Shown here one piece after another: positions 40,253-48,988 of a stretch of 64,000 bases of DNA (its first letter is position 1; every line of letters begins with the position of its first letter). The position numbers and the translations under genes are program-made. The notes below the pieces were generated by a model. It was not told the origin of the DNA. It did not search any database and saw only the letters and a program-made list of their open reading frames with translations. The stretch comes from Sphingomonas flavescens (lineage in GTDB: Bacteria; Pseudomonadota; Alphaproteobacteria; Sphingomonadales; Sphingomonadaceae), in assembly GCF_030866745.1 (NCBI RefSeq), contig NZ_CP133016.1, forward strand, positions 1,364,001 to 1,428,000, given 5' to 3'.

Positions 40253-41395
40253 ATGAGCAAAGTTGTCATCGCCGGCGGGGGTCTGAGCGGCGGTCTCCTT
40301 GCACTCGCGCTCAAGGCGCGGCGCCCTGACGTCCAACTGCTGATTGTCGATCAGGGCGAGACATTCGGGGGCAACCACACCTGGTCATTCTTCGACACGG
40401 ACATCGCCGCAGGCGATCGTTGGGTGCTGGATCGGATCGAGGCCGCGCACTGGCCCGACACCGAAGTCCGTTTCCCTAAACGGCAGCGGACGATCCCCAT
40501 CGGTTACAACAGCATCGCGTCGGAGGCGCTCGACGCGGCAATGAAGCGAACGTTGCAGCCTGCCGAATATCGATTGCGCGTCGCGCTGGCTGAGGTCGGA
40601 CCGAACCACGTCGTGCTCGCGACCGGCGAACGGATCGAGGCGGATGCGGTCGTCGATGCGCGAGGGCCCGGCCCGATGCCCGGGCAGGACCTGGGGTGGC
40701 AGAAGTTCCTGGGTAGGACATATCGCTATCCGGTGCCGCACGGCGTCAAGCGGCCGGTGATTATGGATGCCACGGTGGAACAGCGCGACGGCTACCGATT
40801 CCACTATCTGTTGCCCTTCGATCCGCACCGCCTGCTGATCGAGGACACATATTATTCACCCGACGCGTCGCTTGATCGGGATCGGCTCGCCGCCGACGTC
40901 GATCGGCGCGCGGCAAGTCTTGGTGACGGCGCGACCATGATAGCGGAGGAAAGTGGCGTTCTGCCGATCCTGATCCGCGGTGATTTCGACGCTTGGTGGC
41001 CCCGCGACGACGGCCTGCCGCGGGTCGGTCTTCGCGGCAGCTTTTTTCACCCCACGACGAGCTATTCGCTGCTCGATGCAGTGACGACTGCCACCTTTAT
41101 CGCGGAGCAGCGGGAACTAACCTCACGCGTCCTCGCGGAGGTACTGCGCGCGCGCGCAGCCAAAAGCTGGAAGGACCGTTCCTTTTTTCAACTTCTCAAC
41201 CGCATGCTGTTTGGCGCGGCGGAACCCCAGCAGGAATATCGAGTGCTCGAACATTTCTATCGGCTGCCCGCCGACATCATCGCGCGTTTCTATGCGGGGC
41301 AACTCACGACCTTCGACAAGCTCCGCATTCTCAGCGGCCGGCCACCGGTGCCGCTCGGTCGCGCCCTGCGCACGCTGACCGGGAAAGCGGCATGA
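40253..41395 (+). CDS. crtY: Lycopene beta-cyclase
   Basis: This 380-residue flavoprotein closes both ends of lycopene to give beta-carotene. The dinucleotide fold VVIAGGGLSGGLLALALKAR is at the N-terminus, followed by GGNHTWSFFD, a family signature. Later motifs include YRFHYLLPFDPHRLLIEDTY and LRGSFFHPTTSYSL. It starts the crtY-crtI-crtB operon; the stop overlaps the crtI start (ATGA). Confidence 0.93.
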   Translation: MSKVVIAGGGLSGGLLALALKARRPDVQLLIVDQGETFGGNHTWSFFDTDIAAGDRWVLDRIEAAHWPDTEVRFPKRQRTIPIGYNSIASEALDAAMKRTLQPAEYRLRVALAEVGPNHVVLATGERIEADAVVDARGPGPMPGQDLGWQKFLGRTYRYPVPHGVKRPVIMDATVEQRDGYRFHYLLPFDPHRLLIEDTYYSPDASLDRDRLAADVDRRAASLGDGATMIAEESGVLPILIRGDFDAWWPRDDGLPRVGLRGSFFHPTTSYSLLDAVTTATFIAEQRELTSRVLAEVLRARAAKSWKDRSFFQLLNRMLFGAAEPQQEYRVLEHFYRLPADIIARFYAGQLTTFDKLRILSGRPPVPLGRALRTLTGKAA

Positions 41396-42870
41396 GTAAG
41401 CGCGTCGCCATCATCGGCTCTGGTTTTGGAGGTCTGGCGCTCGCCATCCGCCTGCAATCGGCGGGGATCGACACGACCATCCTGGAAGCCCGCGACAAGC
41501 CCGGTGGCCGCGCTTATTATTGGGAAAAGGACGGGCACGTCTTTGATGCCGGCCCAACGGTGATCACCGACCCCGCCTGCCTGCGCGAGCTATGGGAACT
41601 GTCCGGCCACGATCTGGCCGAGGACGTCGACCTCGTCCCCGTGACCCCGTTCTATCGATTGTCGTGGCCGGACGGGACGACGTTCGATTACACGAACGAC
41701 GACGCTGAATTGTTCGATCAGATCCGCGCGCTCGAGCCGGCGGACGTGGAGGGCTACCGCAAGTTTCTCAACTATTCCGCCGGTGTCCACGAGGAAGGTT
41801 ACGTAAAGCTCGGCGCCGTGCCGTTCCTCGACTTCCGCTCGATGCTGAAGGCCGCCCCGTCGCTGGCGCGGTATCAGGCCTGGCGGTCGGTCTATTCGAT
41901 CGTGTCGGGCTTCGTTCGCAATGAGAAGCTGCGTCAGGCGCTGTCCTTCCACACACTGCTGGTTGGCGGCAATCCGATGACGACCAGTTCGATCTACGCA
42001 CTGATTCACAAGCTGGAGCGCGACGGTGGCGTCTGGTTCGCGCGTGGTGGCACCAACCGGCTGATCGCCGGCATGGTGCGCCATTTCGAACGGCTCGGCG
42101 GCAAAATCCGCTTGGGCGATCCGGTGGCTGAGATCGCGACCGACGGAACCCGCATAACGCGCGTCCGAACGCAGTCTGGCTTCGAAGAAAGTTTCGATGC
42201 CGTCGCATCAAACGCCGACGTTCTGCGCACCTACGAAATGCTGCAGCACCGGTCGGCCAAGCGATCCGCCGCCAGGCTGAAGCGCAAACGCTATTCCCCC
42301 TCACTGTTCGTGCTGCATTTCTCGACCAGCGGGACCTGGCCGGACGTCGCCCATCACAGCATTCTGTTCGGCCCGAAATATGCCGAGCTGCTCGACGAGA
42401 TCTACAAGGGCGACGGCCTCCCGCACGACCCTTCGCTCTACCTGCACCACCCGACGATCACCGACCCCTCGATGGCGCCGCCTGACCGCTCGACCTTTTA
42501 TGCGCTGGCGCCGGTGCCGCATCTTGGACAGACCGAATTCGACTGGGCGGTCGAGGGTCCGAAATATGCGGAGCGTATTCTTGAGGTTCTCGAGGAAAGA
42601 ATGCTGCCCGGCCTGCGGGAACGTCTGGGCACGGTCTTTCACTTCGGACCGGCGGACTTTGAAAGCGAACTCAACTCCCACCTCGGCTCCGCATTCAGCC
42701 TCGAACCGGTGCTGACGCAGAGCGCCTATTTCCGCGTGCACAACCGCGACAGTAAAATCCCGAACCTGTACTTCGTCGGCGCAGGCACCCACCCGGGCGC
42801 CGGCATTCCCGGCGTGGTCGGCAGCGCGAAGGCCACTGCCGGGCTGATCATCGAGGACCTCGCCCGGTGA
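41392..42870 (+). CDS. crtI: Phytoene desaturase (lycopene-forming)
   Basis: From ATG 41392, the ATGA overlap with crtY, the protein is 492 residues; longer starts in this frame run inside crtY and are not used. It has the FAD site VAIIGSGFGGLALAIRL with EARDKPGGRAYYW, AGPTVITDP, and the C-terminal FVGAGTHPGAGIPGVVGSAK. It desaturates phytoene in four steps to lycopene. The C-terminus overlaps crtB by 4 bp, so the three genes are translated together. Confidence 0.96.
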   Translation: MSKRVAIIGSGFGGLALAIRLQSAGIDTTILEARDKPGGRAYYWEKDGHVFDAGPTVITDPACLRELWELSGHDLAEDVDLVPVTPFYRLSWPDGTTFDYTNDDAELFDQIRALEPADVEGYRKFLNYSAGVHEEGYVKLGAVPFLDFRSMLKAAPSLARYQAWRSVYSIVSGFVRNEKLRQALSFHTLLVGGNPMTTSSIYALIHKLERDGGVWFARGGTNRLIAGMVRHFERLGGKIRLGDPVAEIATDGTRITRVRTQSGFEESFDAVASNADVLRTYEMLQHRSAKRSAARLKRKRYSPSLFVLHFSTSGTWPDVAHHSILFGPKYAELLDEIYKGDGLPHDPSLYLHHPTITDPSMAPPDRSTFYALAPVPHLGQTEFDWAVEGPKYAERILEVLEERMLPGLRERLGTVFHFGPADFESELNSHLGSAFSLEPVLTQSAYFRVHNRDSKIPNLYFVGAGTHPGAGIPGVVGSAKATAGLIIEDLAR

Positions 42871-43754
42871 CGCGCGACGAAATTGTTGCCGGCGCGCGCG
42901 ATGCCATCCAGCAAGGCTCGAAATCCTTCCGCGCGGCCAGCCGTCTGTTCGACCACGTAACCCGCGAGCGCGCCTGGCTGCTCTACTGCTGGTGCCGCCA
43001 TTGCGACGACGTGGCGGACGGGCAGGTGTTCGGGTTCGGACACGTCGCCCCGGGCAAGGTGTCGACGCTGCGCGACGAGACTCGCCGCGCTGTCGCAGGG
43101 CAGCCCGGCGACGCCATCGCCTATCAAGCGCTGGCGCTGTTGTTGACCGAGCGGCCGATCCCGACGCGTTATCTGGAAGATCATCTCGAAGGTTTCGCGC
43201 TCGACGAGATCGGGTGGCGGCCGACCACCACCGAGGACCTCACCAAATATTGCTACCACGTCGCCGGTGCGGTGGGTTGCATGATGGCGGTCATCATGGG
43301 CGTCCCCGCGGACGACGAGGAAACCCTGGGGCGGGCAGCCGACCTCGGCATTGCCTTCCAGCTGTCGAACATTGCCCGCGACCTGCGCGAGGATCTGGAA
43401 AACGGCCGCTGTTACCTGCCGACCGACTGGCTGGCCGAGTTCGGCGTCACACCCGACCAGCTGTTCCAGCCCGAGCACGAACCCGCGCTGCTGGCGATGG
43501 TAGACCGCCTCATCACCGAAGTCCGCGCCCGCGAGGTCAGCGCGCACAAGGGCGCCGAGCAACTCCCGTTCCGCTCGCGGCTGGCCGTTCTCACCGCGCT
43601 GCGCATCTACGGCGCGATCGGCCGCCGCGTGCAGGCGCTCGGCAGCCATGCCTGGGACGAGCGCGTCAGCGTCGGCAAGGCGCGCAAGCTCGCCCTGCTG
43701 ATCCCGAGCTTTGCCGAGGCTACGGTTGGCGCAAAGGCCGCGGGCGCACGGTAG
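42867..43754 (+). CDS. crtB: Phytoene synthase
   Basis: GTG 42867 overlaps the crtI stop (GTGA). This 295-residue prenyl-transferase joins two GGPP into phytoene. Both aspartate-rich Mg sites are present: CRHCDDVADG and NIARDLREDLENGRCYLP. GSKSFRAASRLF near the start and KGAEQLPFRSRLAVL fit the family. Its 3' end overlaps the convergent fatty-acid-hydroxylase-type gene by 35 bp. Confidence 0.96.
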   Translation: MTRDEIVAGARDAIQQGSKSFRAASRLFDHVTRERAWLLYCWCRHCDDVADGQVFGFGHVAPGKVSTLRDETRRAVAGQPGDAIAYQALALLLTERPIPTRYLEDHLEGFALDEIGWRPTTTEDLTKYCYHVAGAVGCMMAVIMGVPADDEETLGRAADLGIAFQLSNIARDLREDLENGRCYLPTDWLAEFGVTPDQLFQPEHEPALLAMVDRLITEVRAREVSAHKGAEQLPFRSRLAVLTALRIYGAIGRRVQALGSHAWDERVSVGKARKLALLIPSFAEATVGAKAAGAR

Positions 43755-44466
43755 CGAAGCCGCCGATCCCCGCGTCGGTCCCGCACAATCGATCCCAGAA
43801 CCGGAAATAGAGCCCGAAGTTCGTCAGGAATTTATCGTGGTGGCGCTGGTGATGGCTGGCGGTGATCAGCCAGCGGCCGAGCGGCCCGTGCACCACCCAG
43901 CGCGGGAACAGCTCCCACCCCATGTGATTGGTGACGCCCATTACCGTCATCACCGTCAGCACCACCCCCAGCGCGGCGACGTGTATCGGGATCAGCAGCA
44001 CAAGCGCCGGAATGACAACGGCACCGGTGATCGACTCCCAAGGGTGAAAGCTCATGGCCGTCCAGGCGGTCGGCTGGCGGCTGGCGTGATGCACGGCGTG
44101 CATCCGCTTGTAGACCGCTGGCCGGTGCATCCAGCGGTGGGTCCAGTAAAACCACGTGTCGTGCAGAAAGAGGTAGAGCAGCACCGAGACCGGCAGCCAC
44201 CACAACGGATAAGCGGAAACGTCGGTATACACTCGCGTCCAGCCATGTTCCTGCCACCCCCACGCCAGCAGTCCGGCAGGCGCGCCGTAGATAAAGGCGC
44301 TCGCTAATGACCAGCCGATCTCGTGCCGGATCTGTGGATCGCGGCCCGCGTAAAGTCCGGGAAACCGTCGCTTAGTTAGCCAAGCAAAGCCGCCGCTGAC
44401 CGCCGCGTAACGCACGGCGACGATCACCGACATCGCAACGATCGAAACGAGGATCAACGTCAGCAC
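43720..44466 (-). CDS. Fatty-acid hydroxylase / sterol desaturase superfamily membrane protein
   Basis: The GTG at 44466 is two bases after the crtZ stop, with GGAG upstream; an ATG at 44433 is the alternative. The product has 248 residues, three to four TM helices and the di-iron histidine clusters HDTWFYWTHRWMH, HAVHH and HHQRHH. Position directly behind crtZ suggests it acts on carotenoid rings, for instance as a 2-hydroxylase of the CrtG type, giving nostoxanthin. Sterol or fatty-acid substrates are also possible. Sequence alone cannot decide. Confidence 0.75.
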   Translation of the reverse strand: MLTLILVSIVAMSVIVAVRYAAVSGGFAWLTKRRFPGLYAGRDPQIRHEIGWSLASAFIYGAPAGLLAWGWQEHGWTRVYTDVSAYPLWWLPVSVLLYLFLHDTWFYWTHRWMHRPAVYKRMHAVHHASRQPTAWTAMSFHPWESITGAVVIPALVLLIPIHVAALGVVLTVMTVMGVTNHMGWELFPRWVVHGPLGRWLITASHHQRHHDKFLTNFGLYFRFWDRLCGTDAGIGGFATVRPRPLRQP

Positions 44467-44468
44467 CG

Positions 44469-44960
44469 CTAGCTCCGCGGCGAGCGGAGGCCCGCGTTCT
44501 CGCGCAGCTGCCGCTTCAGCACCCGCGGCTCCGGCGCCCACAAAAACCCGAAGCTCACCGTCCCGCGCCGTGTCTCCACGGCATGGTGCAATCGGTGCGC
44601 CTGGATGATCCGGCGCATGTAGTCGGACTTGGGCAGATAGCGCGTCGCGATCCGCCGGTGGACGATCACGTCGTGAAAGCCGAAATAGATCGCGCCGTAA
44701 GCGGCGATGCCCGCGCCGACCCACGGGGCCCACTGACCCCAGTCGGACTGCACCCCGCCCCATAGCAGCACGATCGACGGCACCGCGAAGATCGCCGCGT
44801 ACCAGTCGTTCGCCTCGAACAACCCAGGCCGCTCGCGGTGATGGCTGGCGTGCAGGAACCAGCCGGGTCCATGCATGATCCAGCGATGGGCGGCATAGGC
44901 CACGCCCTCCATCGCCAGGATTGTCCCTAGAAACAACAAGATGCCGGTGGGGAGGTTCAC
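44469..44960 (-). CDS. crtZ: Beta-carotene 3-hydroxylase
   Basis: This 163-residue non-heme di-iron membrane enzyme hydroxylates beta-carotene at C3 and C3' to zeaxanthin. The His boxes are HRWIMHGPGWFLHASHH, FHDVIVHRRIATR and HRLHHAVE. Four hydrophobic segments surround them. GTG 44960 is the start. It is transcribed opposite to crtYIB and shares its operon with the hydroxylase-superfamily gene that follows. Confidence 0.93.
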   Translation of the reverse strand: MNLPTGILLFLGTILAMEGVAYAAHRWIMHGPGWFLHASHHRERPGLFEANDWYAAIFAVPSIVLLWGGVQSDWGQWAPWVGAGIAAYGAIYFGFHDVIVHRRIATRYLPKSDYMRRIIQAHRLHHAVETRRGTVSFGFLWAPEPRVLKRQLRENAGLRSPRS

Positions 44961-45007
44961 GCGCGCCTTATACGCGGAAGACGCCGCGACCCAACCCCAC
45001 AGAAGGA

Positions 45008-45895
45008 CTAGATGACGGCGTAAGCGTCGGTATGGCTCGCGTATGTTCTGCTGAGGACATAGCCAAGGTCGGCGAACGATGCCGCGCTCATCGCGGAGAA
45101 GGGATTTTCGCCGCTGTCGATGTAGCCGGTCATCAGCTCGTTATGGAACGTGTCCTCGTCCCAGTGGGAGCCAGCCGTGCCCGTCCCCCCGTCTTGCTCG
45201 ACCGCAATCCCGGCCGCGGTGCCGCCCAGATTGTGATACTGTTGAACGGCATTTGAGCCGGTAAACACGCCATCGGTGACCAGCCCGAGCCGATCCCAGA
45301 TCGATCCGAAGCCAAGGCTGTGCGCCATTTCGTGGAGGACAACCTGGCTGAACACGGTCAGGCCGAGCGCTTCGACGTCCACGATGTCGAACTTCATCGT
45401 CGCTGTTGCCGGCAGTGATCCAACGGTACGGACCGATGTCGGACCCGCCTGGCCAAGAATGTTGTAGAGGCCGTCGATCTGGCCGAGCTCGGCAGTGATC
45501 AAGATATCGTCGACCACTTTAGGGCCGCCTTTGCCGACGATGACCTTCGCGTCCTCGACGTCCCCGACGATGATGCTGCTCAAACGGTCGGCGGCTGCAA
45601 CAAACAGGTTGTAATATTCGGTCGTCCAGCTCGTTCCCTTGAACTCGATCGTGATGTTATACGCGCCGGCCGCCCCGCTGGTGTAAGTTCCGAAGGTTGT
45701 CGTTCCACCGCCGCCACCGCCACCGCCGCCGCCTGGACCGCCCCGCGCGGCCGCCACTTCATCGGTGTGAATGGTGTGCGTTAAGTCGATGCCGAGAATT
45801 TGATCCGTCGACTGCGGCAGAACCGGTCGAAGATCGAGGCCACGAGCGTGGATGCCATGATTCGCGGCGAACTCGCCGGGATTCAAATTGCGCAT
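45008..45895 (-). CDS. Leishmanolysin-like (M8-type) metalloprotease
   Basis: The 295-residue protein has the zinc motif VVLHEMAHSLGFGSIW (HExxH) and, about 60 residues later, GSHWDEDTFHNELMTGY, where the third His and a Met turn are expected in this family. The N-terminal 60 residues end in a run of glycines before the catalytic part. There is no usual signal peptide. The C-terminus (ASHTDAYAVI) is short and hydrophobic; type I secretion is possible but not shown. The start is ATG 45895. Confidence 0.75.
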   Translation of the reverse strand: MRNLNPGEFAANHGIHARGLDLRPVLPQSTDQILGIDLTHTIHTDEVAAARGGPGGGGGGGGGGTTTFGTYTSGAAGAYNITIEFKGTSWTTEYYNLFVAAADRLSSIIVGDVEDAKVIVGKGGPKVVDDILITAELGQIDGLYNILGQAGPTSVRTVGSLPATATMKFDIVDVEALGLTVFSQVVLHEMAHSLGFGSIWDRLGLVTDGVFTGSNAVQQYHNLGGTAAGIAVEQDGGTGTAGSHWDEDTFHNELMTGYIDSGENPFSAMSAASFADLGYVLSRTYASHTDAYAVI

Positions 45896-46026
45896 AGGTT
45901 TGCCCCCTGTTGACCCCGGCCAGAGCAGCCGGCGGTTCTCAACCAGAGAAAGGTACGCAATTCGGGCGATTCGGCAACCTTTTGGTAAGCATCACGAATT
46001 TTCCGTCCCCCGCAGGGACTATCGCG

Positions 46027-46212
46027 CTACCGCAATTTGGCGATTTTGAGCCCGTCTTCCTTGGCGCGCTGCTTCACCGACTCCTCACTCCGGGTTAGCG
46101 CCTTGGCGATGGCCTTTAGCGCCATGCCCTTCCCCGCCAACGTCCGCAGCTTGTCCAATTCGTCCGGCCGCCATGGCTGCTTGTGACGCTCGAACCGCTC
46201 TCCACTCGCCAT
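46027..46212 (-). CDS. Small SANT/GcrA-like helix-turn-helix protein
   Basis: The 61 residues contain WRPDELDKLRTLAGKGMALK, then AIAKALTRSEESVKQRAKED. The trihelical pattern with the W-x-x-x-E start is like the N-terminus of GcrA and Myb/SANT proteins. It probably binds DNA or a partner. It follows the rpoA terminator. Confidence 0.6.
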   Translation of the reverse strand: MASGERFERHKQPWRPDELDKLRTLAGKGMALKAIAKALTRSEESVKQRAKEDGLKIAKLR

Positions 46213-46251
46213 CTTCCGTGTCCTTTCACGGGCGGCGTAGCACAGCCTAAC

Positions 46252-46282
46252 AAAAAGGGCCGCCCGTTGCGGGGCGACCCTT
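46252..46282 (-). terminator. Rho-independent terminator after rpoA
   Basis: Read on the reverse strand, a GC-rich stem (AGGGTCGCCCC and GGGCGGCCCT, one mismatch) closes around GCAAC and is followed by TTTTTG. It begins 26 bp after the rpoA stop, closing the rpsM-rpsK-rpoA transcript. Confidence 0.8.
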
Positions 46283-46307
46283 GCTTGTTCCGTTCGAAGT
46301 CTGGCGG

Positions 46308-47384
46308 TTAGCCGAGCAGTTCCTGCTCCAGCTTCTTCGCCATCTCTTCGATGTTCTCCGGCGGCCAGCCCGGGATGTCCATGCCGAGACGAAGGCCCAT
46401 GCTCGCGAGCACTTCCTTGATCTCGTTCAGGCTCTTGCGGCCGAAGTTCGGCGTGCGGAGCATTTCCGCCTCCGTCTTCTGCACCAGGTCGCCGATGTAG
46501 ATGATGTTGTCGTTCTTCAGGCAGTTCGCGCTGCGCACAGACAGTTCCAGCTCGTCGACCTTCTTGAGCAGGTAACGGTTGAGCTGGTTGGTGTCGGTCG
46601 GCGTCGCCTCGGTCGCGGCCATCGGAACGGCCTGGCCGATCATCGGCGACGACGGCATGCGAACCTGGCTGTCGTCGAAGTGGACGAACAGCTGCAGCTG
46701 GTCCTGCAGGATCCGCGCGGCATAACCCAGCGCGTCTTCCGGCGTGACCGTGCCGTCGGTTTCGATCGTCAGCGTCAGCTTATCGTAGTCGAGCTCCTGG
46801 CCGACGCGGGTGTTCTCCACCTTATAAGCAACCTGGCGGACCGGGCTGTACAGCGCGTCGACCGGGATCAGGCCGATCGGCGCATCCGCCGGACGGTTGG
46901 CGGCGGCGGGCTGGTAGCCCTTACCGATGTCCGCGGTCAGTTCCATGTTAAGCGTCGCGCCATCGTCGAGGTGGCAGATGACGAGGTCGGGGTTGGTGAC
47001 CTCGATGTCGCCGCTGGTGGCGATCATGCCCGCGGTCACTTCCGCCGGGCCAGTCGCGCTAAGGTGAAGGCGCTTCGGACCTTCGCCTTCCATCCGCAGC
47101 GCAATCTGCTTCACGTTGAGCACGATGTCGGTGACGTCCTCGCGGACGCCGGCGAGCGACGAGAATTCGTGGAGAACGCCGTCCATCTTGATCGAGGTGA
47201 CGGCGGCACCCTGCAGCGAGCTCAGCAGCACGCGGCGCAGCGAGTTGCCCAGCGTCATGCCGAAGCCGCGCTCCAGCGGCTCGGCGACGAAAGCGGCGCG
47301 GCGGCGGCTGTCGCTACCGGACTGCTTCTTTTCGAGCGCGTTGGGCTTCTTGAGTTCCTGCCAGTTCTTTGCGTTGACGGCCAT
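46308..47384 (-). CDS. rpoA: RNA polymerase alpha subunit
   Basis: The 358-residue alpha subunit dimerises to build the RNA polymerase core and binds regulators with its C-terminal domain. Familiar segments are [35 protein letters not shown], and C-terminal [20 protein letters not shown], then [13 protein letters not shown]. The start follows rpsK. A terminator is directly downstream; rplQ, which normally follows rpoA, is absent here. Confidence 0.98.
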   Translation of the reverse strand: MAVNAKNWQELKKPNALEKKQSGSDSRRRAAFVAEPLERGFGMTLGNSLRRVLLSSLQGAAVTSIKMDGVLHEFSSLAGVREDVTDIVLNVKQIALRMEGEGPKRLHLSATGPAEVTAGMIATSGDIEVTNPDLVICHLDDGATLNMELTADIGKGYQPAAANRPADAPIGLIPVDALYSPVRQVAYKVENTRVGQELDYDKLTLTIETDGTVTPEDALGYAARILQDQLQLFVHFDDSQVRMPSSPMIGQAVPMAATEATPTDTNQLNRYLLKKVDELELSVRSANCLKNDNIIYIGDLVQKTEAEMLRTPNFGRKSLNEIKEVLASMGLRLGMDIPGWPPENIEEMAKKLEQELLG

Positions 47385-47472
47385 GTGTCTTCCTGCCCTG
47401 TGGCGAGGCGTCCCTCGCCTTTGTAAATTTGGTTCGCCGCGGGGAGAGCCGCGGCAGCGAAGCCAGGTCTCG

Positions 47473-47862
47473 TTAGACCCGGCGACGCTTGGACGGACGG
47501 ACGCCGTTGTGCGGGATCGGCGTCACGTCGCGGATCGAGGTGATCGTGAAGCCGACCGCCTGGAGCGCACGAAGCGCGCTCTCGCGGCCCGAACCCGGTC
47601 CCTTGACCTCGACTTCGAGCGTGCGGACGCCGTGCTCGGCGGCCTTCTTGCCCGCGTCTTCGGCAGCGACCTGCGCCGCGTACGGCGTCGACTTGCGGCT
47701 GCCTTTGAAGCCCATCATTCCGGCGCTGGACCAGGCAATCGCGTTGCCCTGCGCGTCGGTGATGGTGATCATGGTGTTGTTGAAGCTAGCGTTCACGTGA
47801 GCGACGCCGGCCGTGATATTCTTGCGCTCTCTCCTGCGGAGGCGCTGCGGTGCCTGGGCCAT
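47473..47862 (-). CDS. rpsK: Ribosomal protein uS11
   Basis: The 129-residue protein is typical of S11: [39 protein letters not shown], and the C-terminal [18 protein letters not shown]. It helps shape the mRNA exit site of the 30S subunit. The gene is between rpsM and rpoA, as in the usual alpha operon. Confidence 0.98.
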   Translation of the reverse strand: MAQAPQRLRRRERKNITAGVAHVNASFNNTMITITDAQGNAIAWSSAGMMGFKGSRKSTPYAAQVAAEDAGKKAAEHGVRTLEVEVKGPGSGRESALRALQAVGFTITSIRDVTPIPHNGVRPSKRRRV

Positions 47863-47913
47863 GTTAATTCCTACAATCTAAGCTTGCTGACGGTCGGACG
47901 GGTGCGAAGAAGC

Positions 47914-48282
47914 TTACTTCTTCTTGCCCGCGATCGGCTTGGCCTTGCCCTTGCGGGTGCGCGCATTGGTGTGCGTGCGCTGGCCGCGGACCGGAAGGCC
48001 CTTGCGATGGCGAAGCCCGCGGTAGCAGGCGAGGTCCATCAGCCGCTTGATGTTCATCGCGGTCTCGCGGCGAAGGTCGCCCTCGACCGTGTGATCCTTG
48101 TCGATCGCCTCACGGATGTGCAGCACTTCCTGGTCGGTCAGGTCCTGGACCCGGCGCTCAGGCGTGATGCCCAATTCTTCGGCGATCTTCTTGGCCTTCG
48201 TGCGGCCAATTCCGTGAATGTAGGTCAGCGCGATTTCGACGCGCTTGTTGGTGGGGATGTTGACCCCGGCAATACGAGCCAT
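47914..48282 (-). CDS. rpsM: Ribosomal protein uS13
   Basis: The 122-residue S13 protein is identified by [38 protein letters not shown], and [20 protein letters not shown]. It contacts the 30S head and the P-site tRNA. It is the first gene of the reverse-strand set. adk or secY, which usually precede it, are not upstream here. Confidence 0.98.
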   Translation of the reverse strand: MARIAGVNIPTNKRVEIALTYIHGIGRTKAKKIAEELGITPERRVQDLTDQEVLHIREAIDKDHTVEGDLRRETAMNIKRLMDLACYRGLRHRKGLPVRGQRTHTNARTRKGKAKPIAGKKK

Positions 48283-48356
48283 TCTTTACCCTTCTTCAAG
48301 CTCCACGAGGCGCCAACCGCCCCATCTCGTCGCTAGAAACGCCCGCCCCACAGGCC

Positions 48357-48379
48357 CCATCAAAGTACTACTTTGATGG
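48357..48379. repeat. Perfect palindrome upstream of rpsM
   Basis: CCATCAAAGTA and TACTTTGATGG are 11-bp perfect arms around one base. It lies 75 bp before the rpsM start. Such a tight palindrome fits a protein-binding operator better than a hairpin; it may instead be the end of an upstream transcript. Confidence 0.6.
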
Positions 48380-48501
48380 GAACCCCCGAAACGAAAAACC
48401 GACGCGCGCACGAAATGCGCCGCCGGAAACCGGTGGATCGGGATAGAGCGCAGATAGGAATGCGCCGGAGCCGAGTCAAGCGGTGCCGCGTTCACGCGCG
48501 C

Positions 48502-48978
48502 ATGCGAGAACAACGGATCCACCAAATCTTCGTCGGCAGCGTCATTTTCAAGGGGCTGCACGCCCTGATCGAGATCGTCGGCGGTCTAACCCTCGCGCTG
48601 ATCAGCACGCAGACCATTGTCCACGCGGTCGCCGGCTGGAGCTACGACGAATTGGCGGAAAACCGCCACGACTGGATCGCCAGCCACATGCTCGATTTCG
48701 CCCGCGGCTTCTCGGTCGCGGATCACGATTTCTACGCCTTTTACCTGCTGAGCCACGGGGTCATCAAAGCCGTGCTCGTCTACGGCCTGCTCCGCGAGAA
48801 ACTCTGGGCCTATCCCGCCAGCTTCGCGGTCTTCGGCCTGTTCATCGCCTATCAGCTCTACCGCTTCACCTTCACGCACGAGATCGCGCTGATCCTGCTC
48901 AGCATCTTCGACCTGTTCGTCATCTATCTCGCGGTCCACGAATACCGCTTGTTGCGTCATCACCGCCCGACCCACTAA
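48502..48978 (+). CDS. DUF2127 family membrane protein
   Basis: From ATG 48502 the product is 158 residues with four hydrophobic helices (FVGSVIFKGLHALIEIVGGL, VIKAVLVYGLLRE, SFAVFGLFIAYQLYRF, IALILLSIFDLFVIYLAVHE). The spacing and the terminal HEYRLLRHH fit DUF2127, a family of small membrane proteins of unknown role. Longer starts upstream are weaker because they read into the rpsM promoter region. Confidence 0.75.
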   Translation: MREQRIHQIFVGSVIFKGLHALIEIVGGLTLALISTQTIVHAVAGWSYDELAENRHDWIASHMLDFARGFSVADHDFYAFYLLSHGVIKAVLVYGLLREKLWAYPASFAVFGLFIAYQLYRFTFTHEIALILLSIFDLFVIYLAVHEYRLLRHHRPTH

Positions 48979-48988
48979 GCGGAGCGCA

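Noticed and set aside
40993..41391. Longer start for crtI inside crtY
   Set aside because: The FAD motif begins right after ATG 41392, which forms an ATGA overlap with crtY; the upstream part reads crtY in another frame.
42726..43810. Long frames on both strands over crtB
   Set aside because: Shadows of crtB, which has both aspartate-rich motifs intact.
46281..48336. Two long plus-strand frames opposite rpoA, rpsK and rpsM
   Set aside because: They are shadows of highly conserved genes, rich in Arg/His/Val from GC-biased codons.
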